A stretch of DNA of 64,000 nt from Aurantibacter aestuarii (GCF_003008425.1 NZ_PXOQ01000009.1:834525-898524); one strand, 5' to 3'. Counted from the first letter of the stretch, positions 26,566-35,881 are shown. Numbers and translations: made by a program. Notes: generated from the letters alone by a model not told the origin.

Positions 26566-28530
26566 TTATTTAACTTGTAATTTCTTAGTTATATTAGTTT
26601 TTTCAGTACTAATATTAACAAGATACAAACCACTACTTAAATTTAAGTTCACAACTCTATCGTTAACACTGAAATTCTTAGAAAGAACTTTTCGCCCTTC
26701 AGTTGAATAAATAGTTATTTTAGCTTGAGATTGCAAACCTGAAATATAGAGTTTATCTGAAGCTGGATTAGGATACATAACGAAATTGTCTTTTTCAAAA
26801 GTAGGCGTACTTAAAGAGTTATTCCAGACATCACCTACATTATTTCCCCATATATATTCTACTAAGTCAGGCATATCAATTAATGGATTTCTATTGAATT
26901 GCCATGTATACACTACATTATTTCTATTCATCTCAAAATCGTCAGGTGGATCATTTCTATGCCAGTCTAATAAAGTAGTTAAGTCTCCCATTTGCCCTGA
27001 AACAGAAGGAAACCCGTTAACCACACTTAATCCATTATATCTTAGTTGCAAAAACAAAACACTTCGAGCAACGTCACCCTTAAAACTTCCTTGATTTCCC
27101 ATTGGTCCGTTATACTCACCATAATGTTGATTATTACGACTACTGTTTTCTGGGCCATCTGCTGCTCTTAAAGCATGTGCATCACTATTGCCATGACGTA
27201 AAGAATCTGCTTTTGTTGTCCAGAATATATCTCTACCATCACGAATTTCGTCAGCCTCTATACTAAAATAACCAGCTAATGATCTCGGAAACGTATGCTC
27301 CCTATTCCATTTCCCAGTACTTGTAGAGCCTGTTTGATAATCTAAAATAGGACGGCTTTGTTCTGTATAAACTAACCAAACCTTATTACTATTTTCTGGA
27401 CTTATATCTGCTTCTGCTAAAATATCAATCACATCATTATATGTTTGCGCTCTTACAATTGATGGATCTGCAATTATATCCTGAATGGCTTGTTCTAAAG
27501 CAGCACCAGATAATCCATCAATACTATCATAATAACCTGCTGGCTGTGTGCTTGCAACAATACCATAAGTAGGGTTTACTGGCGTACCATATGGCGCAAC
27601 CACAAAATCATTATCTACAACTCTAACTATGATAAAATTGTTAAAAGGGATTAAAGGATCTGGTAGATTACCAAAAACAATTTTTAGTTCTTCATCTCCT
27701 TCATCTAAAGTATCGTCTACTAAAGTGATGGTTGTTGACACAGAAGTTTGACCTGCCGGTAGAGTTAAATTTAAATTACCAGTAAAATCCGAAGTATCAA
27801 AATCGCCATTAGACAAAGTAAAATCAAAATTATAGTCGGAACTTAATGGTGCTAAAGTTGAAAATGTAATATCAAAACTAGTACCCTCGTCGAACTGTAA
27901 AGCTGTTGTAGAAATTTCCAAAGCCTTAAGAGGAGACGTGTCATCATTATTTTGACGTGGTGTTGGTGTAGCTGCCGCAAAAGTTTCGTTACCCATCCCA
28001 TCTACATAACGCTGAATAGATTTAGGATTAGAGGTTGTTCCATTATCATTATATTGAGTTGTTTCACCCAACAAGGCTAATAAACCTGTTGCTTCAGGAT
28101 CATTGGTCCCATAGACCATTGCATCCACTAAGTTGTTTTGTGTTGCTAATGTTCCGTTTGGAAAATCAAAAAAACTTCCAACATACAACCCCACAGCGTC
28201 CGCTCCGTTTTGAATAACACTTTCTGAAATAAGCATTTGAGGAAATGGAGTTAGTTTATCGCTTGCAATAACAAATAAGCCATTAGAGTCTGTTACTCCA
28301 CCATCCAAATCTATTGTAAAATAACTAGTATTTCCCCCAGACGAAGAACCGTTGAAAAACACTAAAACATAACCGTCTAAAGCGAGATTTGGAACATCAG
28401 ATTTTAACTCAATAAATTCTTTATCATCAAAACCTGGACTATCACAGTCCAATTCGTTAATTACAATATTTTGTGCACATATAATTGAGGTAAATATTGA
28501 AAAACAAAGTACTAAATATAATTTCATCAT
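26566..28530 (-). CDS. Secreted endonuclease I (EndA/NucM) with lamin-tail, Calx-beta and T9SS domains
   Basis: 654 residues. The domains in order are: signal peptide to about 19; lamin-tail-like domain (20-190, opening IVINELDCDSPGFDDKEFIEL); Calx-beta-like domain (about 205-310, with DDTLDEGDEEL); endonuclease I domain (about 325-570, with the catalytic WNREHTFPRSLAG and the metal-site SDAHALRAADGP and SSRNN); and a type A T9SS tail (from about 583, VMYPNPASDKLYISG). It degrades DNA outside the cell, for nutrient or matrix turnover. TATCTTTG at 28539-28546 lies only 8 bp before the start codon, implying a very short leader; Met2 is the other possible start. Confidence 0.9.
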   Translation of the reverse strand: MMKLYLVLCFSIFTSIICAQNIVINELDCDSPGFDDKEFIELKSDVPNLALDGYVLVFFNGSSSGGNTSYFTIDLDGGVTDSNGLFVIASDKLTPFPQMLISESVIQNGADAVGLYVGSFFDFPNGTLATQNNLVDAMVYGTNDPEATGLLALLGETTQYNDNGTTSNPKSIQRYVDGMGNETFAAATPTPRQNNDDTSPLKALEISTTALQFDEGTSFDITFSTLAPLSSDYNFDFTLSNGDFDTSDFTGNLNLTLPAGQTSVSTTITLVDDTLDEGDEELKIVFGNLPDPLIPFNNFIIVRVVDNDFVVAPYGTPVNPTYGIVASTQPAGYYDSIDGLSGAALEQAIQDIIADPSIVRAQTYNDVIDILAEADISPENSNKVWLVYTEQSRPILDYQTGSTSTGKWNREHTFPRSLAGYFSIEADEIRDGRDIFWTTKADSLRHGNSDAHALRAADGPENSSRNNQHYGEYNGPMGNQGSFKGDVARSVLFLQLRYNGLSVVNGFPSVSGQMGDLTTLLDWHRNDPPDDFEMNRNNVVYTWQFNRNPLIDMPDLVEYIWGNNVGDVWNNSLSTPTFEKDNFVMYPNPASDKLYISGLQSQAKITIYSTEGRKVLSKNFSVNDRVVNLNLSSGLYLVNISTEKTNITKKLQVK

Positions 28531-28886
28531 TTTTTTTTCAAAGATATTGGTTTTCCATTAAGTGGCAGGAAATTAATTCGTTAAATCTTTGTATTGAAAC
28601 AAAAAGTAACAAAAAAGCACATTTTTAAATGAACTGAGCCTTGTATAAAAAAAACAAGTCTAAAAAACACCTTCAATTGTTACATTTTATTACAAATAAC
28701 GAATATACAGTTTCAATTACAAATAAAAATATAGGATAAATTAAAAATACTACAACAACTTACGTTTATTAACTTATATATTCATAGTTAATTTTACAGA
28801 TAATTAGTTTTTTATAATTGCAGAAGAATAGACTTTGATATATTGGGCGTATAGTTAAAATGTTTAATCTCTAAAAATTAAAAACC
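28531..28886. other. Intergenic region without a recognisable gene
   Basis: About 350 bp, very AT-rich, between the endonuclease start and the 17-codon ORF. Apart from the endonuclease -7 element (28539-28546) I see no open frame, RNA gene or strong repeat. Confidence 0.5.
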
Positions 28887-28940
28887 ATGATTGCACTTAT
28901 TACTTTTATTGTCGAATTAATTTTAAGTTTAATTGGATAA
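28887..28940 (+). CDS. Candidate 17-residue hydrophobic peptide
   Basis: ATG to TAA encodes MIALITFIVELILSLIG, a single membrane-spanning segment with one acidic residue. It is followed 6 bp later by a 10-bp hairpin, and it has no overlapping longer frame. It could be a small membrane regulator or toxin-like peptide, or a chance frame in AT-rich DNA. The neat ORF plus terminator arrangement is the main support. Confidence 0.35.
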   Translation: MIALITFIVELILSLIG

Positions 28941-28946
28941 ATTAAT

Positions 28947-28975
28947 GTAAAACTTAGTTCTAGAATAAGTTTTAC
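28947..28975 (+). terminator. Hairpin after the 17-codon ORF
   Basis: GTAAAACTTA, 9-nt loop, TAAGTTTTAC: a 10-bp perfect stem with a weak T-tract. It separates the peptide ORF from the next small gene. Confidence 0.55.
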
Positions 28976-28977
28976 TC

Positions 28978-28985
28978 TAATTTTG
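28978..28985 (+). promoter_or_regulatory. Putative -7 element of the 50-residue protein gene
   Basis: TAATTTTG fits TAnnTTTG, 17 bp upstream of the ATG at 29003; no clear -33 TTG. Confidence 0.4.
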
Positions 28986-29002
28986 TATAAAGTAAAAGTG
29001 AC

Positions 29003-29155
29003 ATGAAAAAATATTTTTTTAAGGTTTTAGCACAAATTAATAAGGCCATTCTACCAAGTCTTAGTAAAAGACGTGTAGATTTAACCAAAGCATCTAAGCT
29101 ACAATTAGCTTTATTTGGCTGGCGTGTTTATGTAACTAAAAATGCATTGGATTAA
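29003..29155 (+). CDS. Small conserved basic protein (50 residues)
   Basis: The frame runs from ATG 29003 to TAA 29153-29155. It encodes MKKYFFKVLAQINKAILPSL, then a basic SKRRVDLTKASK stretch and a C-terminal ALFGWRVYVTKNALD. I recall similar short proteins in Flavobacteriaceae, sometimes labelled SsrA-binding protein, but it has none of the SmpB fold, so that label should not be copied. Function unknown. It shares 4 bp with the convergent apt gene. Confidence 0.7.
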   Translation: MKKYFFKVLAQINKAILPSLSKRRVDLTKASKLQLALFGWRVYVTKNALD

Positions 29156-29667
29156 AATCTGAAAATAGAATGGCTACTATAAGGGCTTAATTGCTTTGCA
29201 CCATCTAAAAAGGTTAATTCTATTAAAAAATTTACTGCAACCACCTCGGCATTTAAACGCTCTACTAAATTACAAGCTGCTTTTGCTGTGCCACCAGTAG
29301 CCAGAACATCGTCATGAATTAACACTTTTTCTCCAGGCGCAATAGCATTTTCATGTATTTCTAAAGCATCTGTACCATATTCAAGGTTATAATTTTCAGA
29401 CAAGACTTTTCCAGGTAGTTTTCCGGGTTTTCTAATTGGAACAAACCCTACACCTAAGCGTTGTGCTAATAACATTCCAAATAAAAATCCTCTAGACTCT
29501 ATGCCTACAACCTTATCAATTTTAACACCTTCAAGTGCTTTTATAAAATATTCTAAACATGTATTAACCGCAGAATGATCTTTTAATAATGGCGTAATAT
29601 CTTTAAATACAATTCCTTTTTTAGGAAAATCTGGCACGTCTTGAATAAGGTGTAATAAGTCTTTCAT
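29152..29667 (-). CDS. apt: Adenine phosphoribosyltransferase
   Basis: 171 residues, the usual length. The N-terminal FPKKGIVFKDITPLL is the APT hallmark, GIESRGFLFG follows, and the PRPP-binding loop reads VLIHDDVLATGGTAKA (about 116-131). It salvages adenine to AMP in the cytoplasm. Single-gene unit; it ends tail-to-tail with the 50-residue gene and starts 75 bp from tRNA-Arg on the other strand. Confidence 0.96.
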   Translation of the reverse strand: MKDLLHLIQDVPDFPKKGIVFKDITPLLKDHSAVNTCLEYFIKALEGVKIDKVVGIESRGFLFGMLLAQRLGVGFVPIRKPGKLPGKVLSENYNLEYGTDALEIHENAIAPGEKVLIHDDVLATGGTAKAACNLVERLNAEVVAVNFLIELTFLDGAKQLSPYSSHSIFRF

Positions 29668-29697
29668 AGATTAAAAATAAAAAAATATAATTATTCT

Positions 29698-29728
29698 TTG
29701 AGCTTAATGCAAAATATATTTATATTTG
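29698..29728 (+). promoter_or_regulatory. Consensus promoter of tRNA-Arg
   Basis: TTG (29698-29700), 20-bp spacer, TATATTTG (29721-29728): a full match to the Bacteroidota primary sigma consensus. Transcription should begin about 8 bp before the tRNA. Confidence 0.8.
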
Positions 29729-29742
29729 CACTCACAAAAAAA

Positions 29743-29816
29743 GGCCTCGTGGCGCAACTGAATAGCGCACTTGATTACGGCTCAAGAGGTTACAGGTTTG
29801 AATCCTGTCGAGGTCA
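29743..29816 (+). tRNA. tRNA-Arg (anticodon ACG)
   Basis: 74 nt that fold as a complete cloverleaf: acceptor GGCCTCG/CGAGGTC, D-stem GCGC/GCGC, anticodon stem CTTGA/TCAAG with loop TTACGGC, T-stem ACAGG/CCTGT with loop TTTGAAT, discriminator A. The 3' CCA is not encoded. A34 is expected to be deaminated to inosine and to read CGU, CGC and CGA. Confidence 0.96.
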
Positions 29817-29819
29817 CAA

Positions 29820-29853
29820 AAAAAACCCTAACTAAATTTAGTTAGGGTTTTTT
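29820..29853. terminator. Terminator after tRNA-Arg, shared with sulP
   Basis: AAAAAACCCTAACTAAA and its exact complement form a perfect 17-bp palindromic stem-loop with T-runs on both strands, 4 bp after the tRNA and 3 bp from the sulP stop. Confidence 0.9.
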
Positions 29854-29855
29854 AT

Positions 29856-31517
29856 TTAAAATTTATACTCTTTTAACGATTTAGGAAAATCTTCCGGATT
29901 TGCCGCTAAATAGTATCTTGGATCGTCTACATCTTCAACAATAACACTTCTAAATTTTGGACTTGCCTTATAAAGAAGAGCTTTACAATCCTCACTTAAA
30001 TGCTTTAATTTGATTTGTTTATTTTCTGATTCATACTTCTCTACCAGATTAAATATAGCCTCTAAAGCAGAATGATCACTAATACGTGACTCTACAAAAT
30101 CTATTTCCACTTTAACTGGATCATTTTTAACATCAAATTTATCATTAAAAGCTTGAATACTTCCGAAAAAAAGTGGTCCCCAAATTTCATAAACTTTAGT
30201 TCCGTCATCTTTAATTCGTTTTCTTGCTCTAATTTTTTTTGCATTTTCCCAAGCAAATACCAAAGCAGAAATAATAACACCTACAAAAACAGCAATTGCT
30301 AAATCGAATATAACTGTAACCGCAGAAACAATAATTAATACTGCTGCATCGCTTTTAGGGATTTTACGCATAATTCTAAAACTAGACCACGCAAAAGTTT
30401 CTATAACCATCATAAACATAACTCCAATTAATGCAGCAATAGGAACTTGTTCTATTAATTTATCAGTAAACAAAATAAAAGTTAATAAGGTTACTGCCAT
30501 CATAATACCAGATAACCTTCCGCGTCCGCCCGCATTAATATTAATAACCGTTTGACCTATCATACCACAACCTCCAGTGCCTCCAAAAAGACCAGACACC
30601 ATATTACCAGCACCTTGTGCAATACATTCTCTATTGCCATCTCCTCTACTTTCAGTCAATTCATCTACCAAATTCATAGTCATTAAAGACTCTATTAAAC
30701 CTACAGATGCTGCCAAAAATGCATATGGCAATATAAATTGAAGCGTATCTAAATTAAATGGCAAATTTTGCCACAACTCTAAGTTTGGTGTTGGAAATTC
30801 GCCTTTTAAACCCGTTCCGCCACCTTCAATAATATAAGATCCAACAGTAGACACATTTAAATCTAAGCCAACAACAACCAACGTTGTAATAAATATAGCT
30901 GTTAAAGCAGCAGGGATTTTAGTAGTAATTCTTGGTAACAACCAGATAACTGCCATAGTTAACGCCACTAGACCTATCATAATATAAAGCTCAATTCCTT
31001 GCATAAAAGTACTTACATACTCTTTAACGCCATCAGAAGACACTTGTAACGATTTATGCGAAAACATTTTAACTTGTGCCCAGAATATAACAATAGCCAA
31101 ACCATTTACAAATCCCATCATTACAGGATGTGGTATCAACCGCACAAATCGGCCCAACTTAAAAACTCCAGCAAAGATTTGAATTAAACCCATTAAAATA
31201 ACACAAGCCATTAAATAAAAGAACCCCATGTTTTCCACAGGCTGGTCAAATAACATACCTTTCGTATGTCCATCTGCAATCATAGTTACAAAAATAACAG
31301 CTACTGCACCTGCAGCTCCAGAGATAAGACCTGGACGTCCACCAAATATTGCTGCAATTAAACCTATAATAAAAGCTCCGGAAAGTGCCATTAGAGGATC
31401 AATTTGAGCCACAAATGCAAACGCAACAACCTCTGGAATCATAGCTAAAGAAACAGTAATACCTGCCAGTACATCATCTTTAGCATTTGGCACGATTTTA
31501 CGAATAAATTCTGTCAT
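29856..31517 (-). CDS. SulP family inorganic anion transporter
   Basis: 553 residues. The membrane domain (about 1-410) has 10-12 helices and SulP signatures near the start (DVLAGITVSLAMIPEVVAFA) and in GGRPGLISGAAGAVAV; a C-terminal STAS domain (about 440-530) contains KVEIDFVESRISDHSALEAI. The family moves sulfate, bicarbonate or other anions, often with Na+. Substrate not determined; the compact BicA-like layout makes bicarbonate plausible. It has a full consensus promoter. Confidence 0.9.
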   Translation of the reverse strand: MTEFIRKIVPNAKDDVLAGITVSLAMIPEVVAFAFVAQIDPLMALSGAFIIGLIAAIFGGRPGLISGAAGAVAVIFVTMIADGHTKGMLFDQPVENMGFFYLMACVILMGLIQIFAGVFKLGRFVRLIPHPVMMGFVNGLAIVIFWAQVKMFSHKSLQVSSDGVKEYVSTFMQGIELYIMIGLVALTMAVIWLLPRITTKIPAALTAIFITTLVVVGLDLNVSTVGSYIIEGGGTGLKGEFPTPNLELWQNLPFNLDTLQFILPYAFLAASVGLIESLMTMNLVDELTESRGDGNRECIAQGAGNMVSGLFGGTGGCGMIGQTVININAGGRGRLSGIMMAVTLLTFILFTDKLIEQVPIAALIGVMFMMVIETFAWSSFRIMRKIPKSDAAVLIIVSAVTVIFDLAIAVFVGVIISALVFAWENAKKIRARKRIKDDGTKVYEIWGPLFFGSIQAFNDKFDVKNDPVKVEIDFVESRISDHSALEAIFNLVEKYESENKQIKLKHLSEDCKALLYKASPKFRSVIVEDVDDPRYYLAANPEDFPKSLKEYKF

Positions 31518-31540
31518 AATCTTTTAAATAAATGAAGATG

Positions 31541-31570
31541 CAAAAGTACGCTTAATTAAAAGATTCACAA
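31541..31570 (-). promoter_or_regulatory. Consensus promoter of sulP
   Basis: On the minus strand: TTG (complement of 31568-31570), 19-bp spacer, TACTTTTG (complement of 31541-31548), with the ATG at 31517, 23 bp downstream. Confidence 0.75.
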
Positions 31571-31619
31571 ATGGATATATGTATATTTGTGTTTAACCGA
31601 TTCCACTAAACCGTTTTAG

Positions 31620-33341
31620 ATGAAAAAAAGTATATATATTTTAGTATTACTCATAATCGCTTGTCAAAATAAGAAAGAGAGTTCTAAGTTTGATTTTACA
31701 ACACGTTTTGAAAAAAGTAACGGTCTTGAAACTGCTACTTATGAAGAAATAATTTCTTTTTATAAGGCATTAGCTTCTACTTACCCTAATGTTACTATAG
31801 ACTCTATTGGCTTAACAGACTCAGGAAAACCTCTACACGCAGTAAGTTTAAAACCAAAAGAAACTTCTGATGAGTTGGTGACATTACTTATCAATAATGG
31901 AATTCATCCCGGTGAAAGCGACGGAATTGATGCTACAATGATGCTTTTTAGAGACATCTTACAAGGTAAAATAAAGGCTCCAAAACATAATGAACTAGTA
32001 ACTATACCTGTTTATAATGTTGGTGGTAGTTTAAATAGAAATAGCTCTACAAGAACCAATCAAAATGGACCAAAAGCTTATGGGTTTAGAGGAAATGCCA
32101 GAAACTTCGATTTAAATCGTGATTTTATAAAATGTGATACTGAAAATGCAAAAAGTTTCGCAAAGTTATTTCACTCCATTGAACCAGAACTTTTTATTGA
32201 TAATCACGTAAGTAATGGAGCCGATTACCAATATACCTTAACCCACTTATTTACACAACATAATAAACTTAATGGTGTTTTAGGAAATTATTTACATAAA
32301 AATCTCATGCCAGGTTTAGAGCAAAAATTAAAGGAAAAGGATTGGGATATTACACCATATGTTAATGTTTTTAATAGTGTCCCTGAAAAAGGTTTTTCTC
32401 AATTTATGGATTACCCACGTTATTCCACAGGTTACACCACATTGTTTCACACACTTGGAATGATGGTTGAAACCCATATGCTAAAACCATACAAACAAAG
32501 AGTTTTAGGGACATATGAATTAATGCAGAGTATGATAGAAATTTCTGAAGCAGATTATTTAAAAATTATAGACCTTAAAAAACAACAGAGTTCATTTTAC
32601 AAAACTTCGAAATCATACGCATTAGACTGGAAAATAGACACTACTAGACACACTACTATACAGTTTAAAGGATTTGAAGGTGAATTTATCGACAGTGAAA
32701 TAACCGGGCAAAAACGCCTTAAATACGACCCAAATAAACCATTCACAAAGCCTGTAGTTTATCAAAACTACTTTGTATCAAGTAATGAAATAACAATTCC
32801 AGAAGCATATATTATACCTCAAGGCTGGCATGATATTGTAGAGTTGTTAGACTTAAATAAGGTGCAGTATGAAGTGCTAAAAAAAGATACACTTATTGAA
32901 GTTAGCCAATATAAAATTAAAAGCTATGAAACTAGGAATTCGCCATACGAAGGTCACTATTTACATTATAACACTAAAGTTAATAGCCTTAATAAAACGC
33001 TTGCATTTAAAAAAGGGGATTTGTTAGTTTTTACGAATCAAACAGCTGTAAGATATGTTTTAGAAACACTAGAGCCACAAGCTCCTGATTCTTTTTTTAA
33101 CTGGAATTTTTTCGATACTATTTTACAACAAAAAGAAGGTTTTTCACCTTATGTTTGGGAAGATAAAGCTGTTGAACTGTTAAGTAGTGACCCAGAATTA
33201 AAAAATGAATTTGAATCAAAAAAAATAAATGATCAGAAATTCGCAGAAAACTGGTATGAACAACTCGATTGGCTTCACAAACAGAGCCCAAATTATGAAA
33301 ACGCTCACATGACCTATCCTATTTATAGGATTGAGAAATAA
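31620..33341 (+). CDS. M14 family zinc carboxypeptidase-like lipoprotein
   Basis: 573 residues. A lipoprotein signal ends at Cys15 (IIACQ). Metal ligands are visible as His96 and Glu99 in NNGIHPGES and His196 in IDNHVSNG; the substrate-binding Arg region is FRGNARNFDLNRDF, and a candidate catalytic Glu is in MMVETHMLKP. The C-terminal 250 residues are an extra domain. Likely a periplasmic or surface peptidase. TATATTTG at 31582-31589 may be its -7 element. Confidence 0.86.
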   Translation: MKKSIYILVLLIIACQNKKESSKFDFTTRFEKSNGLETATYEEIISFYKALASTYPNVTIDSIGLTDSGKPLHAVSLKPKETSDELVTLLINNGIHPGESDGIDATMMLFRDILQGKIKAPKHNELVTIPVYNVGGSLNRNSSTRTNQNGPKAYGFRGNARNFDLNRDFIKCDTENAKSFAKLFHSIEPELFIDNHVSNGADYQYTLTHLFTQHNKLNGVLGNYLHKNLMPGLEQKLKEKDWDITPYVNVFNSVPEKGFSQFMDYPRYSTGYTTLFHTLGMMVETHMLKPYKQRVLGTYELMQSMIEISEADYLKIIDLKKQQSSFYKTSKSYALDWKIDTTRHTTIQFKGFEGEFIDSEITGQKRLKYDPNKPFTKPVVYQNYFVSSNEITIPEAYIIPQGWHDIVELLDLNKVQYEVLKKDTLIEVSQYKIKSYETRNSPYEGHYLHYNTKVNSLNKTLAFKKGDLLVFTNQTAVRYVLETLEPQAPDSFFNWNFFDTILQQKEGFSPYVWEDKAVELLSSDPELKNEFESKKINDQKFAENWYEQLDWLHKQSPNYENAHMTYPIYRIEK

Positions 33342-33403
33342 GACGAAATAATTAACAAAATAGTTTAAAATAATTCTTATATATTTCTAAAAAATCAACA
33401 CAC

Positions 33404-33913
33404 ATGAAACTATTAATAAAATCATTATTTATTTTTTTGTTACTCTTAAGCTGCAACAAAGAAAAAAAAACTATAACTATAGAAAAAGTTGATTGGGTAA
33501 AACACGAGATTAAGCTACCTCTATCTAATAGTTTAGAAACAGGCAAAACCTATTTATCTATCTATCCACAAATTTATAGTTTTAGTAAAAATAAAACACA
33601 TGATCTAACCACGTTGGTTAGCTTAAGAAATGTGAGTGAAACAGATACCATTTTTATGTCCAGAGCAGACTATTTTAATACGCATGGAGATAAAATTGAA
33701 TCTTATATTTCTAAATCGATATACTTAAAGCCGTTAGAAACTATAGAAATTGTAATTGAAGAAAATGATTCTAAAGGTGGAACTGGATCAAACTTTATAT
33801 TTGAATGGCATAAAGAAAGAACGTCCAACGACCCGTTATTTGAAGCCATAATGAGCTCTACCATGGCACAACAAGGCTTATCTTTCACAACCCAAGGAGT
33901 AAGAATAAAATAG
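33404..33913 (+). CDS. DUF3124 family lipoprotein
   Basis: 169 residues with a lipobox LSC (Cys17). The body fits DUF3124: YLSIYPQIYSFSKNKTHDLT, TLVSLRNVSETDTIF, YFNTHGDKIESYI, then GGTGSNFIFEWH and MAQQGLSFTTQGV. Probably a periplasmic beta-sandwich; function unknown. It starts 62 bp after the peptidase gene and ends 3 bp before marC, so it shares at least the marC transcript. Confidence 0.8.
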   Translation: MKLLIKSLFIFLLLLSCNKEKKTITIEKVDWVKHEIKLPLSNSLETGKTYLSIYPQIYSFSKNKTHDLTTLVSLRNVSETDTIFMSRADYFNTHGDKIESYISKSIYLKPLETIEIVIEENDSKGGTGSNFIFEWHKERTSNDPLFEAIMSSTMAQQGLSFTTQGVRIK

Positions 33914-33916
33914 AAT

Positions 33917-34522
33917 ATGAAGGAGATTTTAACTACATTTTTCTTTTTAATTGCGGTAATAGACCCAATTGGGTCAGTTCCAGTTTATTTAGAGGCCACA
34001 AAGAAATTTGATAAATTTCATAAACGAAAAATTGCATTAAGAGCTGCTACTATTGCCTTTTTAATTTTATTATTTTTTATAGTAATAGGTCAACTTATTC
34101 TGGAAGGTATGCAAATCTCATTACAAGCGTTTCAAATTTCTGGAGGTATTATTTTATTTTTATTTGCTCTTACTATGGTTTTTGGAGACGGGAAACCAGA
34201 ACAGGAAAAAAACCATATTACAGATTATAAACATGTTACTATTTTCCCTATTGCAATACCTTCAATTGCTTCACCTGGAGCTATAATGGCAGTTGTATTA
34301 ATGACAGACAATCATATCTTTACCATCCAACAACAGTTTTTTACGACCCTACTTGTTCTAGGGGTAATCATTTTAACAGCATTAATATTATTAATAGCAA
34401 ACCATGTCCAAAAAGCCATAGGTAGCTATGGAATTACAGTTATTAGTAAAATTATGGGGCTTATTTTGGCATCTTACGCAACACAAAGTATTCTAAGTGG
34501 TATAAGTGCCTATTTTAGTTAA
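33917..34522 (+). CDS. MarC family integral membrane protein
   Basis: 201 residues, six predicted helices. The start contains FFLIAVIDPIGSVPVYL, the MarC hallmark, and a repeat-like second half has FPIAIPSIASPGAIMAVVLM. The family was once tied to multidrug resistance, but its transport role is unproven. It follows the DUF3124 gene by 3 bp and overlaps the convergent Nudix gene by 8 bp. Confidence 0.9.
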   Translation: MKEILTTFFFLIAVIDPIGSVPVYLEATKKFDKFHKRKIALRAATIAFLILLFFIVIGQLILEGMQISLQAFQISGGIILFLFALTMVFGDGKPEQEKNHITDYKHVTIFPIAIPSIASPGAIMAVVLMTDNHIFTIQQQFFTTLLVLGVIILTALILLIANHVQKAIGSYGITVISKIMGLILASYATQSILSGISAYFS

Positions 34523-35099
34523 ATAACAGCTTAATATTAGCATAACTATTCTTCATAGCTTTAACAACCTCAGCTTCCTCTAACCACTCTACTTTGGTGA
34601 TTCCTTCATTTTGTTGTGGGTTAAGTTTACCAGTATAATCTGAAGTCATATTGTACCAATGGGTAATTTTCAATCTATGTTTTCCTCTCTTTCTAAAAAC
34701 ATGATAAGTCACTGCTAACTTATCAACTATTTTAAGATTTTTAACGCCTGTTTCTTCTTCAACCTCTCGAATAGCGGTTTCCTCTATTGTTTCTTTTTTT
34801 TCAGCCTTTCCCTTAGGTAAATCCCACTTGCGCTTTCTGTAAATAAATAAAGTTTCACCTGCTTTATTTTTTACCATTCCGCCTCCTGCAATTACATTTG
34901 GCAATTTTTTGCAAAAATGTTTAAGTAAGGTCTTTTCGTTATGATGGATTAATCGGACAGAATTGTATTGTTTTTTTTTCAGAGTTCTTAAAACCCTTTT
35001 AATACTAACATCTTTAAGTAAAAAATTTTTAAAGTCGGTTTCTTTTTCAACTTTAGTCGTTAAAATAATAGGTTTATCGTTAACAAATACAAAATGCAT
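34515..35099 (-). CDS. Nudix hydrolase
   Basis: 194 residues. The Nudix box GX5EX7REUXEEXGU is complete: GKAEKKETIEETAIREVEEE followed by TGV, at about 115-137. The N-terminal 65 residues (MHFVFVNDKPIILTTKVEKE and on) are an extra domain common to Flavobacteriia homologues. It hydrolyses a nucleoside diphosphate derivative; substrate unknown. It is divergent from pyrE. Confidence 0.92.
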   Translation of the reverse strand: MHFVFVNDKPIILTTKVEKETDFKNFLLKDVSIKRVLRTLKKKQYNSVRLIHHNEKTLLKHFCKKLPNVIAGGGMVKNKAGETLFIYRKRKWDLPKGKAEKKETIEETAIREVEEETGVKNLKIVDKLAVTYHVFRKRGKHRLKITHWYNMTSDYTGKLNPQQNEGITKVEWLEEAEVVKAMKNSYANIKLLFN

Positions 35100-35214
35100 A
35101 CAAGCTATTTTTATATGAAGCGATAAAAGTATTAAAAAAAATACTAGAGAACGATTATTTATTAAATTCAGCTAAAAATTCTTCAAAATTTAAATTATAG
35201 TGTAATTTTGTAGT

Positions 35215-35859
35215 ATGACAGTAGATAAGAATAGTTCTCGAGAAACCGCTAAAGCTTTGTTGCAAGTTAATGCTATAAAGCTACAGCCAAACCAACCATT
35301 TACATGGGCTAGCGGATGGAAGTCTCCAATATACTGCGATAATAGAATTGTGTTATCATTTCCTATTATTAGAAATTATATTAGAGAGGAAATGGCGAAA
35401 TTTATTGAACAGAAATACGGTAGACCAGACGTTATAGCAGGTGTTGCAACAGGTGCTATTGGTATTGGGATACTTGTAGCCGAGTATTTAGGAATTCCGT
35501 TTATTTATGTGCGTCCAGAAGCTAAAAAGCATGGTAGACAAAACCAGATTGAAGGTTTTGCTGAAAGCGGACAAAATGTAGTGGTCATTGAAGATTTAAT
35601 AAGTACAGGTAAAAGTAGTCTTGCTGCGGTAGATGCTTTAAAAGCTGCTAAATTAAATGTAAAAGGTATGGTTGCTATTTTTTCTTATGGCTTTGAGGTT
35701 GCTAAGAAGAATTTTGAAGATGCTCATATTGAATTACATACTATGAGTAACTACGAAGATTTATTAAGTCAAGCCTTAGAAACCAATTACATTTCGAAAT
35801 CGGATTTGCAAACTTTATCCGACTGGAACGCCAATCCGGCAGAATGGAATGCTAATTGA
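35215..35859 (+). CDS. pyrE: Orotate phosphoribosyltransferase
   Basis: 214 residues. Family features are FTWASGWKSPIYCDNR (orotate site), AGVATGAIGIGILVAEYL, and the PRPP loop NVVVIEDLISTGKSS at about 118-132. It converts orotate and PRPP to OMP, the step before PyrF. TAATTTTG at 35203-35210 lies only 4 bp before the ATG, so the mRNA may be leaderless. It is followed 22 bp later by the SRPBCC gene, likely the same operon. Confidence 0.96.
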   Translation: MTVDKNSSRETAKALLQVNAIKLQPNQPFTWASGWKSPIYCDNRIVLSFPIIRNYIREEMAKFIEQKYGRPDVIAGVATGAIGIGILVAEYLGIPFIYVRPEAKKHGRQNQIEGFAESGQNVVVIEDLISTGKSSLAAVDALKAAKLNVKGMVAIFSYGFEVAKKNFEDAHIELHTMSNYEDLLSQALETNYISKSDLQTLSDWNANPAEWNAN

Positions 35860-35881
35860 TATATACCGAAAAAACAAATAA

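Noticed and set aside
29003..29155. SmpB (SsrA-binding protein) fragment
   Set aside because: At 50 residues it has none of the SmpB core; no tmRNA is in the window.
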